Shown: positions 1 through 11,135 of the stretch, piece after piece | Layout of the letters: each line of letters begins with the position of its first letter | Numbering within the stretch: the stretch's first letter is position 1 | Origin: Metarhizium brunneum | Lineage: Eukaryota; Ascomycota; Sordariomycetes; Hypocreales; Clavicipitaceae | Length of the DNA: 64,000 nucleotides | NCBI RefSeq assembly: GCF_013426205.1 | Contig: NC_089422.1 | Location: 9,265,001 to 9,329,000 of the forward strand | Direction of reading: 5' to 3' | Translations under genes and position numbers: made by a program | The notes under the pieces: generated by a model | Database searches by the model: none | Told to the model about the DNA's origin: nothing | The model's input: the letters and a program-made list of their open reading frames with translations, nothing else

Positions 1-2109
1 CATCTGCACGTCCGGGAGTCGCCTTTGCTTGCCCTGCAGACTCGGGCAGGAATTGTTTGAAGTCCTCGAGCAGGTCAGGCGCGGCATTAAAGAGAGTGGT
101 AACTTGGGCATATACATCCTGGATGGGTTTTTGTTCCCGCTGATAGGTCTGCAGTATTTCGAGAAACTGCTTATAAATCTCTGGCTTGTCTTGAAAGCGG
201 TTCTTAATCTTATTGACGTAGCTGATGGCGTGGTTAAACTCAACCGGACCACGGCGCTCCATGTTGGCTTGATTGCCAGGACCAGTGCCTGCTCCTCCAG
301 GGCCGGATGCTGGACCCGGAGTCTGTCTAGCGCCTGGGACGGTGCCAGCGCCGGATTGTCCCTGGGCGGACGCATTTCTTTGCGCAGATCCCGGGGCGTC
401 AAAGGCGCCACTTTGGGCAGCGGCCTGAACAAAGAGGCTGGCGCCATTTTGCAGCGGTGTGCTAAAGTTGGCCTCTGGACTCTCGATGCTGTGCTGCGAA
501 CGCTGCTGCTGCTGCTGCTGCCACTGGGTGCCGCGCTCTGGGAACAGAGGCTGGCTAGCACCAGGACCGCCATGTTCTCCTTGGCCTCGCCCAGCAATGG
601 ACTGTACCGTGGTGCCCATTGGGGTCGTAACTCTGATCGTATTGGGGTCGTTTCCAGCGCCGCATTCAATTCTGTATCCTGGAGGCAAAAATGTGTTAAA
701 TCCTTGGATGAGGTTTGGGTGCCCGGCAAAGAGTTCGGAGACGCGGTTAATAACGCCCGGTGTGTCAATGCTGATACCACAGGTCAGAAACGTTCCAAAT
801 TTGAGTCGCAGAATGCAAACACATACGCTTGACTCTTGAAATCCTTCATAATGTCCAAGAATCTGTTATAAACATCGGGTTGATCATGGAACTGGACCTT
901 GACTTGGTCCAAATAGGTCAACGCATCCTGGGATTGTACAAAGTTAGCGCTTGATTTGCACAGTCGTCGCAACACAAAGGAAAGTCGTGTACGAGAAAAC
1001 TGCGGTAAAGTGCCCATCGCTCCATGTTTTCACCACAGATATCAATCACTCGTTGTCCACCTTCTTGAAACGCTGTCACGAGCTCATCAGTGGCAGTAAA
1101 GCCTGGAGGCGATATGCCCCACGCATTCATTTCTGAGCTACGCAGATCTTGAGGCACTTGCCGCTGGGCAAGCGAAGATGACGGTAACTCCGCATCACTT
1201 GATACACGAGATAATGACATGATGTTTTGAAGACGCCACGACAAGGTTCCTTCTGATACCACAAGCAGCCATGAAGGCGCAGAAACGAGTTGTAGAGGTG
1301 CAAAGAGGGGGGGAGGACCGATAATCAAATGCAGTCACGGAAAGTGACTGGCATCTGATGATTCAGCGAAGGGCAGGGCAAACTTGTTCTGTTGATGGTC
1401 GCCCGTTACAGCCTTGCACGCTCCAGCCGCCTGCCAATCATAAAGCCCCCAAAACAAAGGATGTATTAGCAAAGGCAATACTCACATTCAGAATAGGCTG
1501 CTGGCCCTGTGTGATTCCCCCAGGAATCTGATGGCCACCAGGCGTCACCCCGACGATGGCAGCCGCCCCCTTCGCCGCGGCTCCGCGAACGTCCTGCTGC
1601 CCAGGCTGCGGCTGCTGTCCCTGCGGCTGCCCCTGGTGAGGACCGCCGAATCCAAGACCAGCCGAGCCCGATGCCGGCTGCGCAGCATTCGGGGGAGCTT
1701 GCGAGTGCCCAACCGGCGCATACATTTGGTGCTGTTGCGACGCAGCGCCACTCTGCTGCAGCGGTCCGCCAAAGCTGACAGGGCCAGACGGCGCGCCCAA
1801 AGAAGCACCAGGAGGTGGAGGGTTGCCGCTATGGTTGGCGAGCAAGCCGCCAGGGCTGTGTATAGCACCCGGGATTCGTGATGCCACAGGCTGGTGAATG
1901 GGGATGGAACCGGCGCTGCTCTGATGGGGAGCTCCTCCGGGGCCGGCGGGACCCTGCTGGTAGCGATCGGCTTGTTCTCTCTCTCGTTCTTGGTCACGGC
2001 GCATGTCTTCGTGCTGCTGCATGGCGCGGTGCCGATCGTCCATTTCGCGGTCGCGGTCGCGGTCGTACGGCGCACCACCACTGCGCCCGTGGAGGTTCTG
2101 GTTGTTCAT
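1..2109 (-). CDS. sin3: Sin3 transcriptional co-repressor, N-terminal part (3' end beyond window)
   Basis: Scaffold of the nuclear Sin3/Rpd3 histone deacetylase complex. Three exons are readable: 1486-2109, 827-927 and 1-770 (open at the edge). The start at 2109 gives a low-complexity N-terminus (D/R/E-rich, then G/P/Q-rich). PAH1 follows across exons 2-3, with [13 protein letters not shown] and [14 protein letters not shown] continuing into a motif like [16 protein letters not shown]-rich linker leads to PAH2 ([32 protein letters not shown]) near the left edge. The first intron (928-1485) is long for this genome, so a missed small exon or a slightly different splice is possible. HID/HDAC-interacting and C-terminal regions lie outside the window. 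An in-frame ATG further upstream, near 2238, is an alternative start. PAH identity is seen directly; complex membership is family knowledge. Confidence 0.9.
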
Positions 2110-3201
2110 GCTCTTTTCAACTGCGACCGGTGCGGCGTTAGCACAGACTGCCTTGTGGATAGTAACAGGCACAATTGTGCCCCGGCCAGCCCTGTTCTCA
2201 ATAGCCAGAGAAGCCAATGTTGCCGAGGACTGTGGCACGGATTCCGAAGCTCGAGGCCCCGATCGCGGTCGGCGTCAAGAGGAAAAAAGCATCGTGGGTA
2301 CTTACAGCTCGTGGGCAGACCTGGGGCAGTGAAACATCTACATGGATGCAGATATTTCCAAGGTTATAGCGTCTCGGGGTCTGGGGATAAAAGAAAATAG
2401 ATACAAAAAGTCGACAGAGGAGAGGCGTCAAAGGGGTGGGTGACGGGGTGGTTGAGAGCAGAAACCCAAACCACAAGAAAACATACGCCAGTGCAAACTT
2501 GGGAAGCTCTCCTGGCAAAAGAGCAGCAGAGGGTGACGAGATCTGATGGGGCCTCGCACAGCGCACCGCGGGTCAGTCCGCGTCACGTGGTGATAAGCCG
2601 CTTCGGTGGGGACTTATCGGGCAATCGGGGCCGCCGAGGCTGCCCATTCAGGTGCCTGGGCTTGTCAGCGCCATCCACCGATGCCCCCCAGCTTAAGCAA
2701 TATGGCTCAGCCTCGCCTCGTTGAGCGAGCGACTTGGGAGACAGAGAGGGGGTAACTCGACATCACACCCAATCAAATGAAGGAATTCAATCCTGTATCA
2801 TATGTGAATGGAATTCAATAACCATGTTTCTAGGACTATCTCTCTTTAGTCTGTCTCACTGGTCACACCCCCAACTCCAAACGTGAATACTAAAGCTACC
2901 AAACCATGCCCAAGGGTTACACACAATTCTTGCTATATCATACATTCTTCGTGAGCAGACAAATCAAGAAGCATTGTTTTTAATAATATACTAGAAGTTC
3001 TTGAAAACGATCCCTCCCGCCTCCCGATCTGTGCTCAAAACAACTTTAACATGCCTACACGTCGTCACCTCCATCCTCGTCCAAGGTGCTTGAAGGTGGA
3101 CTCAACAACGATGGCTCCACAACCTGGTGGGCCGGGCCTCCATTTTGATAATCATTTGGCATCAAAGGACTCTGGGCGTTTGCAGCCTCGTCTTGTTCTC
3201 T
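2110..3201. other. Intergenic: Sin3 upstream region and TAF2 3' flank
   Basis: About 1.1 kb with no convincing protein. The left part should hold the Sin3 promoter and leader; CT/GA-rich tracts occur around 2350-2480. The right part, about 2760-3050, is AT-rich and probably carries the TAF2 3' UTR. Open frames here are short, low in complexity and lack recognisable motifs. Confidence 0.5.
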
Positions 3202-6200
3202 CTAGGACGTCGGCGGCGGCGGCTGTGGCTTTCGGATGATCTTGATCTTTGGCCTCGCGCTGACTGGTGTCGCAGAAGCAGGGGGGCTACTAGCTTTGCC
3301 AGCCGATGGTGTTGCAACCTTGGTGTCAATAGACACCTTTGGTGTTGACTGTGGGACAGGAGAAGCAGTTCCCGGCAGTGGTTTTCGCGCAACCTCGCCC
3401 GAAGGTAACGGTTTTCTAGGCTTGGCAGTAATGCTGTCCTTGGAACTTCCCAGTACGGCTTCCTTGGGGGGTCCAGTAGGAAGGGCTGTTCTTGCAACCG
3501 GAGCTAGGCCCAATGGCAATCCAAGTATTACAGCCAAACGCTTAGGGTTGCCCGTCTTCAGCGTCACCATACGCCTCTTCTTGGATGCCTTGTCACCGTT
3601 GGTGATAGATGACTCTGTCTTTGGACGTTTTGGTACAGGAGTGCCGTTGTCATTCTCTGGTCGAGATCGTTTGGGTGCGGCTGACGCAGGCGTTGCGCCG
3701 TTTCCTAGATTGGTAGCCTTCGTCGCCGTACCATTGGTGTTTGATACCAATGATGCGACAATCGTATCGGTCTCGCTCTTGCCTGGAGCAGGTATAGGTC
3801 GTTGTGGTGTAGACACCTTGGTAGTGCTGATTTTGATGGACGACGTTCTAGGAACAGGGGCCGGTCGAGGAACTTCAGAAACGTCAGGGAAAGTGATGGG
3901 ATGCTTGGGCTGTGTTTTATAGTGTGACTTGAAGTTCACAATAAGTCGATCAGCCAGCCTCTGAGCATGTCTCTCCACCTTCCATGCCTTGGGTAGATTG
4001 AGCGTCAACACCCAGCCCTGGGTTTCCTCAAACATCATAGCAGCCAGGTCCAACAAACTCTCTACCTCGTTCCGTCCTAGGCCAGGATGATCCAGAGCCT
4101 TGCGCATTGCATTGCTGTAAAATCTTTCGTCCTTGACGTACATCTCATCCATTTCCTTTCGCAAAGCCTTCAGAGCAGCATCAAGATTTTCCTTACGGGC
4201 AATCCTTTCCTTCCTCGCTTCAATCTCCTGGGCACTATCCTGCACCAAGAGAAGCGTCTCTTCGATATCGTCTTTGGTCGGTTCGTTCTTAACGATCTTG
4301 GTATGTTCTCCAAAGGCGATTGCGGCAAGACCGCTGGCCATCGCTTGAATGAGCTTGTTGCGAACGAATGGGGATTTGTCCGTCATGAGTGCAAAGAGAA
4401 AGAAAGTGAAGAAAGTTGCTTCCATCATGGCCCCCAAGTCTATGAGAGCCTCAAAGGCCTTGATACGGATCAAATCCCGGCTCCCGTCCAACAGATATTG
4501 GGCGAAATCAGGATAGCTCTTCGGGATGACCTCTGCCTTCATAAGTCGTTGTTTTGCGTCCAGGCCAGCAATGGTCCACACATTCTGGTATGAGTTGGTC
4601 CATTCGTCACGTCGCAGGACTCGTTCGATCTGTTCCATGGCTTTCTCGAGAAACAAACGCTCCTCTTCATCCGGTGCTTTACTCTGACGAGAAAGCCAGT
4701 CGTCCTTCTTGGATGGAATAAGAGATGTGGCAAGAGCTTCGACCAGGGTGGCGATGTAGAAGTGATCAGAGTATGGGTTGTCTTCGTTATTGTTGAACAA
4801 GAGCTGGTTCAAGATAAACTGACGCGCTTCCAGCGGACAGCGGTAGGTGTGATCCCGAACTTCGGAGATGGCTTTAATGATAGCACGCCTAACATTATAC
4901 TGTTTTTTGTCTGTAAAATCGTTTGGAATTGGCTGGTTGGTCTGTTCGTAGCAGAACATTTCGCGGAATGCCCTCATGAGCTGTCTCAAACCTAACAGCG
5001 GGATTCCCTTAATATTCGATTGCCGCGGTAATGCTTCGGCAGCCATTGTCCGGATACCATGAAAGTACCGTCGGTCAATCAAGGTTCGGACAAGGAAACC
5101 GGAGGCAATGGGGTGGAGTGGTCCATGGGTGAGATAGAGCATGGCGTCTTGCTGTGCTACCACGTCCCTATCCTGTTGTAGTTGGGAAACGTACATGTAC
5201 GGCTCGAGAGTGCGCTTCATATCGCACGCCCATTCGAAGTCGGCATCAACACGGATCCATTCATAAGACTCTTGATCCATCTTTCGCTCCGTCTCTGGGT
5301 CCCATTCTATCAGTTCCCAATCCCTCTGATCATCCGGGGTCTGAAGTACATCTCCAAGACAATAAAGTAACGCATCATCTGCATTCTCGGTGATCTCCAT
5401 GCTCCCACCGCCACTATGTTTTTCCTTCATGCGTCGTGTACGCTTGAGTCGCTTATACTTGGTATTGTAGGGGATTTCAAACTTTGTTGATCGCGTGGCA
5501 TCCTCTCGTATTTCGAGAATGTGCTCATACGGAGTGCCATCAGCTTCGTGGATCCGCACAGTCATGGGTCCAGTAAACAATGGCTGTACCTCTCCCAACT
5601 TCAGGCCGGCTCGTCGTTCTTTGACAACCCGCAAAAAGTCGTCCTTTTCCAGACCCCCCGTTCTCTTGGCTGCTTGGTGTTGTATCTGATTAAGAGTCAA
5701 CTCCACGCAAAGCCTCTTCTTGTTGAATTTTGCCTTGACTTCAAATCTGGGGCAGCCCGAGCCGTATACCCACTGGTTCCAAAAGGCCTCCAACCGATAC
5801 CGTGAGCCCTTCTCGCAAACAGCTCTAAACTTCTCAGTATCCAGAATAGTGGAACGATCACTGCTTTCGATCTGTGCCTTGGTCAAGAATTTTTGGAGTA
5901 TTCTCGTCAGACCATGGCCACCAGAGGCTTTAATCATTCGTTTGTCGAGAATAAAGAAGACCACAGGCACCTTCAAGGACATAAAATCCATTTCGAACTC
6001 TCCCAGGTGCAAGTTTGGACCAAGATCAAATAACGACGGCCGATCGATGTCGACATTGACCAGCTTGTCCGACAGTATCTTCATACGGAATCGATGTTCA
6101 TTGTTTCCACAGAGCTTCTTCATGAATAAATCAGTCATGTAATGCGCAATGCCGAGAACAAGCCAGAGATCATTGCGGGTATTGGGTATCATATTAATGC

Positions 6201-7575
6201 CGATCCACTGGTAGGTCAAAGTAAAGACGATTTTCCTGGTTGTTTCGATTTCGGTGTCGATGATTTCCTCCGGGAACAGCAGGCGCGTGCTGATAAATGC
6301 CAGAGAGTGTAATGGTACAGTGTCCTCCACCATGTCTTCGAGAAAACAGATTTTGAAGTTGCCAAAGGGGTATTTAGCAAAGGTGTAGGTCAGGAAGTCT
6401 GCTGCCATTGTCAAAGCTGCCCCTGTACTGCGTACCCAGTCGGCGCGGCCAGGCAAGCAGTAGGCATGGACCTTCAAGGCGCTCACGCCGAGCTTGACTT
6501 CATCCTCCTCTGTTCTAAATTCAGATGACAGGTCTATATGCTCGAAGGGCCCGATAGCGAATCCCAATTTTTGTACTGATACCTTCTTTTCTGGCTCAAA
6601 GGTCATGATCTTCTTGTGGTCATTTTGAGGGTCAATCATCTCCTCCATGAGGAACCCCGAACAAACAACAGTCATTTCTCTAAGCTTGTCTTCTTCTGCC
6701 AGCATCGTCTTGCGGTCATCGTGATCATGGTACTTGTCAACTCCATTGACCGTGGTGTCCTTTTGGGTAGCCAACGCTTGCTCGAGCGCGTCTCCGAGAG
6801 TTCGGGGAAATCGTATTGAGATCCTCCAGTCACACCGGGCGCCATGATCGTCAACACAAGGAAAGATGCATGATGCTGTTCCTGGCTGAATCGAATGTCG
6901 CGTATACATGTGGGTGTACCGATTGTCAAGAGCATCCTCTCCAACGAAATGCAGGCCATCGCGAGGATTCTTGTTGGTGAAGGGGACGGTAACTTTGAAC
7001 TGCTTGTGTCCCTTGTTGGCGCCATCGACATTCAAAGCGGATTTCCTTATAATCAACTTTGGGCGCTCGCTGTCCTTCCCGCCACGAAGACTGACCTTCA
7101 ATGACCCGTAGACTGGTGTGCACCCCTCGATCTCTCTATTCTCGGCGGGGACATCGGTCTTTCGGTTGTGGAAGACGTTTCTGGCTCTTCTCCGACGAAG
7201 GTCATGGTGTTCGGCTCTCCAGTTCCAGCTCTTGGAATGGGAGAGTCTCTGGTACGGATCCCGATATTCGGCAGGTACCTTTTGTTTTTGTCCCTCAATC
7301 GCTTCTCCGTGGGCTTCTCGCATTTCGGTTATGGTCACATTATTAGTGTCGATTTCGCAGTGAGCTGCATCGAGATGAATCTCCTCGACATTATCGGAAA
7401 AAATGACGATATAAATGTCAACAGTGCCGTCGATTCTTCGCTCGCGAAAATTCACGTCCAGCCTTGCCTCCTGCTTGATGACAAAGAACTCTTGAACGGG
7501 ATCGTCCTTAATCGGTGGCAAGTTATCGTTTGTGTGTAGCAGAGGGTGCTGCTCAACACCATCGAGAAGCGACAT
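3202..7575 (-). CDS. taf2: TFIID subunit TAF2 (M1-aminopeptidase-like fold)
   Basis: Intronless 1457-residue frame beginning MSLLDGVEQHPLL. TAF2 is the large TFIID subunit that contacts initiator DNA and TAF1 in the nucleus. The N-terminal ~600 residues follow the M1 aminopeptidase layout: beta domain with the FFVIKQEARLDVNFRERRI start, then YPFGNFKICFLEDMVED, LHSLAFISTRLLFP and LTYQWIGINMIP. The zinc-binding HExxH is absent: the segment before YQWIG reads ETTRKIVFTL, so the enzyme fold is catalytically dead, as is normal for TAF2. The middle (~700-1200) is helical, HEAT/ARM-like. The last ~200 residues are P/S/T/K-rich with several basic clusters such as KKRRM and end in a proline run. Length fits fungal TAF2. 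It lies between Sin3 and a SAS4-domain gene, all on the minus strand. Confidence 0.93.
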   Translation of the reverse strand: MSLLDGVEQHPLLHTNDNLPPIKDDPVQEFFVIKQEARLDVNFRERRIDGTVDIYIVIFSDNVEEIHLDAAHCEIDTNNVTITEMREAHGEAIEGQKQKVPAEYRDPYQRLSHSKSWNWRAEHHDLRRRRARNVFHNRKTDVPAENREIEGCTPVYGSLKVSLRGGKDSERPKLIIRKSALNVDGANKGHKQFKVTVPFTNKNPRDGLHFVGEDALDNRYTHMYTRHSIQPGTASCIFPCVDDHGARCDWRISIRFPRTLGDALEQALATQKDTTVNGVDKYHDHDDRKTMLAEEDKLREMTVVCSGFLMEEMIDPQNDHKKIMTFEPEKKVSVQKLGFAIGPFEHIDLSSEFRTEEDEVKLGVSALKVHAYCLPGRADWVRSTGAALTMAADFLTYTFAKYPFGNFKICFLEDMVEDTVPLHSLAFISTRLLFPEEIIDTEIETTRKIVFTLTYQWIGINMIPNTRNDLWLVLGIAHYMTDLFMKKLCGNNEHRFRMKILSDKLVNVDIDRPSLFDLGPNLHLGEFEMDFMSLKVPVVFFILDKRMIKASGGHGLTRILQKFLTKAQIESSDRSTILDTEKFRAVCEKGSRYRLEAFWNQWVYGSGCPRFEVKAKFNKKRLCVELTLNQIQHQAAKRTGGLEKDDFLRVVKERRAGLKLGEVQPLFTGPMTVRIHEADGTPYEHILEIREDATRSTKFEIPYNTKYKRLKRTRRMKEKHSGGGSMEITENADDALLYCLGDVLQTPDDQRDWELIEWDPETERKMDQESYEWIRVDADFEWACDMKRTLEPYMYVSQLQQDRDVVAQQDAMLYLTHGPLHPIASGFLVRTLIDRRYFHGIRTMAAEALPRQSNIKGIPLLGLRQLMRAFREMFCYEQTNQPIPNDFTDKKQYNVRRAIIKAISEVRDHTYRCPLEARQFILNQLLFNNNEDNPYSDHFYIATLVEALATSLIPSKKDDWLSRQSKAPDEEERLFLEKAMEQIERVLRRDEWTNSYQNVWTIAGLDAKQRLMKAEVIPKSYPDFAQYLLDGSRDLIRIKAFEALIDLGAMMEATFFTFFLFALMTDKSPFVRNKLIQAMASGLAAIAFGEHTKIVKNEPTKDDIEETLLLVQDSAQEIEARKERIARKENLDAALKALRKEMDEMYVKDERFYSNAMRKALDHPGLGRNEVESLLDLAAMMFEETQGWVLTLNLPKAWKVERHAQRLADRLIVNFKSHYKTQPKHPITFPDVSEVPRPAPVPRTSSIKISTTKVSTPQRPIPAPGKSETDTIVASLVSNTNGTATKATNLGNGATPASAAPKRSRPENDNGTPVPKRPKTESSITNGDKASKKRRMVTLKTGNPKRLAVILGLPLGLAPVARTALPTGPPKEAVLGSSKDSITAKPRKPLPSGEVARKPLPGTASPVPQSTPKVSIDTKVATPSAGKASSPPASATPVSARPKIKIIRKPQPPPPTS

Positions 7576-8542
7576 GGTGGTTCAGCTTGAGGTTCTTTGC
7601 AGCTCGGAATGCCCCGTGTTTGGTTACTCTATCTTCGATCCCAACTCCCTGCGCGAGTTGATCATCAAAGACCTCGCAGTAGCGAGCGCCCTTTTAAAAG
7701 TTTTACAGGCGCATTCGTATTTCGGGGTCTCACGAGTCATCGGTCGCATTCATAGCAATAGTAGGCGAAGGAAGGTTGCGGCACGACGAGGAGGTGGTTG
7801 GCAAGTGATTGATGGAAGAATGTCGGGAGATGCTCGTGATGAGTCACACGCTTGGCAGGAAAAAGAATGGCGGCACCAAGAGCGCAGGCACGACGCACCG
7901 TGAATATTTGTGTGTGAGGAGCGGGAGGCGTATGGTATCCTCGAGTCGCGGATGCTCGCGCTGCCTTCATCCCCAAAAGTTATCCAAGAGTTGGCAAGCT
8001 TGCCTACAACGCACGGACCACCTTGAGGTGTGCCTGGTCCGCGAGTGCGCCGAAGTGGGCCCAGCCGGTCACTTGTCATCCATATGCTTCACACCGTCAA
8101 TTCAGACGCCAAAGATTAAGTTCAGACACGATTCAAAAGTTGTTTCAATTGTACTCCGTACATGGATACAGTTCATCCGTTATCTTATGTACCTGTAAGC
8201 TCATATGCTAGTGGTGCAGTCCAGCTCATGTTACGCTCAAAATCAACGACAACTCGTCCTGTTGCCAATCCCATGCCACGCCTCATGCCCCGGCCCTGTG
8301 TGGTAAACAAATGTTCCACAGTTGATAATGCACAAACTCGTGAAATATATACTACACTAGAAGGTTCTGACAGTAGTCTCTGAGCTGGAGACCCGGACCC
8401 TTGGACCCCAACGCCACGCAAACATGAAGAAAGTTTAAACAATGAAAAAAAGGCAAAGCGTGAGCGAACACACGGCCATGTCTCGGGGTGGCTTGGGTAT
8501 CAGGGACTGAAAAGGAGAAAGTTACCTCGGCGTGTAGCGGTA
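7576..8542. other. Intergenic: TAF2 promoter and SAS4-like 3' flank
   Basis: Nearly 1 kb without a supportable gene. It contains the probable TAF2 upstream region (7576-7900) and the 3' flank of the next minus-strand gene. The several short frames show no conserved motif, hydrophobic leader or splice pattern. Confidence 0.45.
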
Positions 8543-10416
8543 TTAGGGCCTGCCACTACGCTTGTCTCTCCGTTTCTTGCGTGCCCTGGACTTGAGCAGT
8601 TCCTCGTCGCGATACTCTTCCGGTAAGACAAAGTCGGCTTCTTCCAGGTCTGGAATAGGATGGCCCCAGGCTAACACCTTGCGGCCGATGCGACGTGACC
8701 GGTTTAGGGCGTTGTCTCGTTCATATTTCTTGCCAAAAAAGGAAGTAAATTCTTTCTGCGCGTCTGCTGATTTGGGGGTTGTAGACCGTAGCGGCGCTTT
8801 GAGCTTTCTAGCATTTGCTGCTGCCAACTGTGATCTTGCCAGGGCCTCTTGACGAAGCTGCTTGGCAGGTGACGCATCACTGGTATCGCTCTGTGATGTC
8901 ACAACCTCTTCTTCAGTGTCTTCCAAGACTTGGTCTGCGTCATGTTCCATTTTGGTGTCTCCTCGGTTGTCGTCACTCTCGTCGACGTCGTCTTCTGCGG
9001 CTGAATCCTCAATTTCATCTGCCTTGAGGGGTTCTTCCTGCTCGACCTCCTCTTGTTGAGCCAGCGCAGCCTCTTGCTCGGCCTGCAACACTTTCTCCTT
9101 CTCTAGCTTTCGCCGCTTCTCTTCCAAATTCCATGTTCGGAATTTTTCTAATATGCCTTGACAGCCCTTGACAAAGTGAGCACGCGCGGGCTCAAAGGAC
9201 TTCTTCCTCGTCTCTGTTACACCACTAACTCCCATTATTCTCAGCCAATCGTGGCCCTGGAGACCCTCCAAAAGCCGAATTATTTGGTCCTTCTCATGCT
9301 GGGCACGACCCTTTTCGGAGTTACGTATGGACCGCTCTAGTCGCTCTGCTCTCTTATGCGAAGGCTCAAAGAGACTATCCGGCAATGGGTCGTCGAGGTT
9401 TTTATTAGTTTGTTGGGTCTCTAAGAACTTGAAATCGATTCTTTGCGAATCAAAAACGTCGGTGTATAAAGAATCGCCATATCCACGGACTGGGAATTCA
9501 AAGATGCCGCTTTGCTGCTGCACCCGTGCTCCTCCACGCTGGGCTTCCGTGATGACGCGTCGAGGATTCGAGTCAACCACAACAATTGGGGTTTCAAGGT
9601 TCAACAAGTCTGCACACCATGTGAGCACGATGCGCAAAACACAAAGAAAAGAGAAAAAAAGGAGGATAGCTGTGCCAGAAGAATTCGGCACAGTGACGCA
9701 TACATACGTTGCTCCTTGGGATCATTTCCAATCACTTCGTCGTAGTCTGGAAAGTAGGCAGACAAGTCACTCTTGAATCTAGTAGCCTCCTGAGAGCGTA
9801 GTTTGCGCCCCTGTTCGCGGGTAGACGGGGCTTGTGGCTGCAGCCGGTCAAGCTCCGCTCGGATGCCATTGATGACCTTGGCTTGGTGTTTTGTGATATT
9901 TGGCTCCTGCTCCACGGGAACGGGAGGTTTCGGCTTGAGGGCAGCAGTCACGAGCGGAGCCAACACTGCGTTGGAATTGGCCGCAGGAGGTATCAGGACC
10001 GGCGGCGCGACTCCCGCGGTCGTCGGGATGGGCTTTTGTATGGTTGTGTTTGCCACGGCTGGCGGTGGTGCAAGCGGTATCGGCGGAAACGGAGGCTGGA
10101 CAACGGTCGAGGCCCGCACCCCTTGGACGGGCGGCGGTTGGTGTCTGGAGAGTATTTCCACGGCGATCCTCGTCTTTTTGGGCTTCAAGGCATCAATTTC
10201 ACGGTCGGCAGGGTCGAGGGCTCGCTTCTGACGACCGCCTCGGCCTGCACCGTCGCTCGAGGCAAACAGGCTGGCGGCCGGGTTGGCCGGACGCGTGAGG
10301 GGGCTGGCGAGATGATGCGTGTGCGGGTGCGGGTGCGGATGATGATGGGGATGGGGATGGCCATGGGCATGGTGAAGGCCCTCAGCTCGCCGGTTGGAGC
10401 GGGTGACGGAGGCCAT
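8543..10416 (-). CDS. SAS4-domain chromatin protein (something-about-silencing subunit 4 type)
   Basis: Two exons, 9708-10416 and 8543-9609, joined across a GTATGT..GTGCAG intron of 98 bp that keeps the frame (codon CAC spans the junction). The first ~200 residues are disordered: a His/Pro tract of repeated HPHPH type, basic clusters (GRGGRQKRALDP, LKPKKTRIAVEIL) and Pro/Ala-rich sequence. The conserved block lies in exon 2: DPLPDSLFEPSHKRAERLE, then EKGRAQHEKDQIIRLLEGL and GHDWLRIMGVSGVTE, followed by a charged coiled coil (EEKRRKLEKEK). This matches the SAS4 domain of histone acetyltransferase subunits. The C-terminus is acidic, then strongly basic (KSRARKKRRDKRSGRP), suggesting nuclear targeting. 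I chose the ATG at 10416; one at 10479 is also in frame. Yeast Sas4 works with the MYST acetyltransferase Sas2 against silencing spread; which HAT this homologue serves is unknown. Confidence 0.78.
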
Positions 10417-11135
10417 TGACGATGAGGACGAGGCCTGGCATTGTCTGTCGCCGTCTGCTGAGGTCAGTCTCGCGATCAAGACGAAGCGTCCTTGATTTCT
10501 CGATGGCGGTTTTCCGTCTCTGCTGCTTGCTGATCTGTTTTTTTGTTTTTTTTTTCCGCCCCTGCTGTCGACGTCTGGTCTAGTGCTGGATGCGAGATGC
10601 TTTCGGTGTGGTTGGTGGGCAATCAGCGATGTGGGTGCCCTGAAGCCCGCTGGCGCCCACTTCTAGCCTGTGCGATTCCAGCGGTCGTGCCTGCCGGCGT
10701 CCAGTGCCCCTCAGTGCCTAGCGTGCTGTCGCCCTTCAATGTTGAGCACTGTGAATCCACCCGCCCTGTAGTTTACGCGTTCTGTTGTTGGCGTGCCAAG
10801 CCGAGGTTTTCTACCCTATACCTTGGTTTACGAATGAGCCGAATAGGAGGAGCCTTACATTTCAAAATGATCGCAAAGCAAAGACTAGAACATACAGTGA
10901 TCACAAAATCTGTAACTTGCCGGTCTATGCGGCTGGTGTCAACCTTTCTCACTTGAAATGTGGTTACTTTAGCTCTCCCTGATCCACGAACCAAGGTCTC
11001 GCACTTAAGCCACCCGCACTACCATCAGCCGCCATCGCAAGTATTTCCAGTCACGCATTAACACAAATACAAGGTCATACAATGTATTCAAAACAATAGG
11101 GGGTATACAAACATCCAACCGTCTGCGCCGGCAGC
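10417..11135. other. Intergenic between SAS4-like and IQ-motif genes
   Basis: About 720 bp. The left end, with T-rich tracts near 10540, is the upstream region of the SAS4-like gene on the minus strand; the right part is 3' flank of the IQ protein. No convincing gene, RNA or repeat was seen. Confidence 0.4.
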
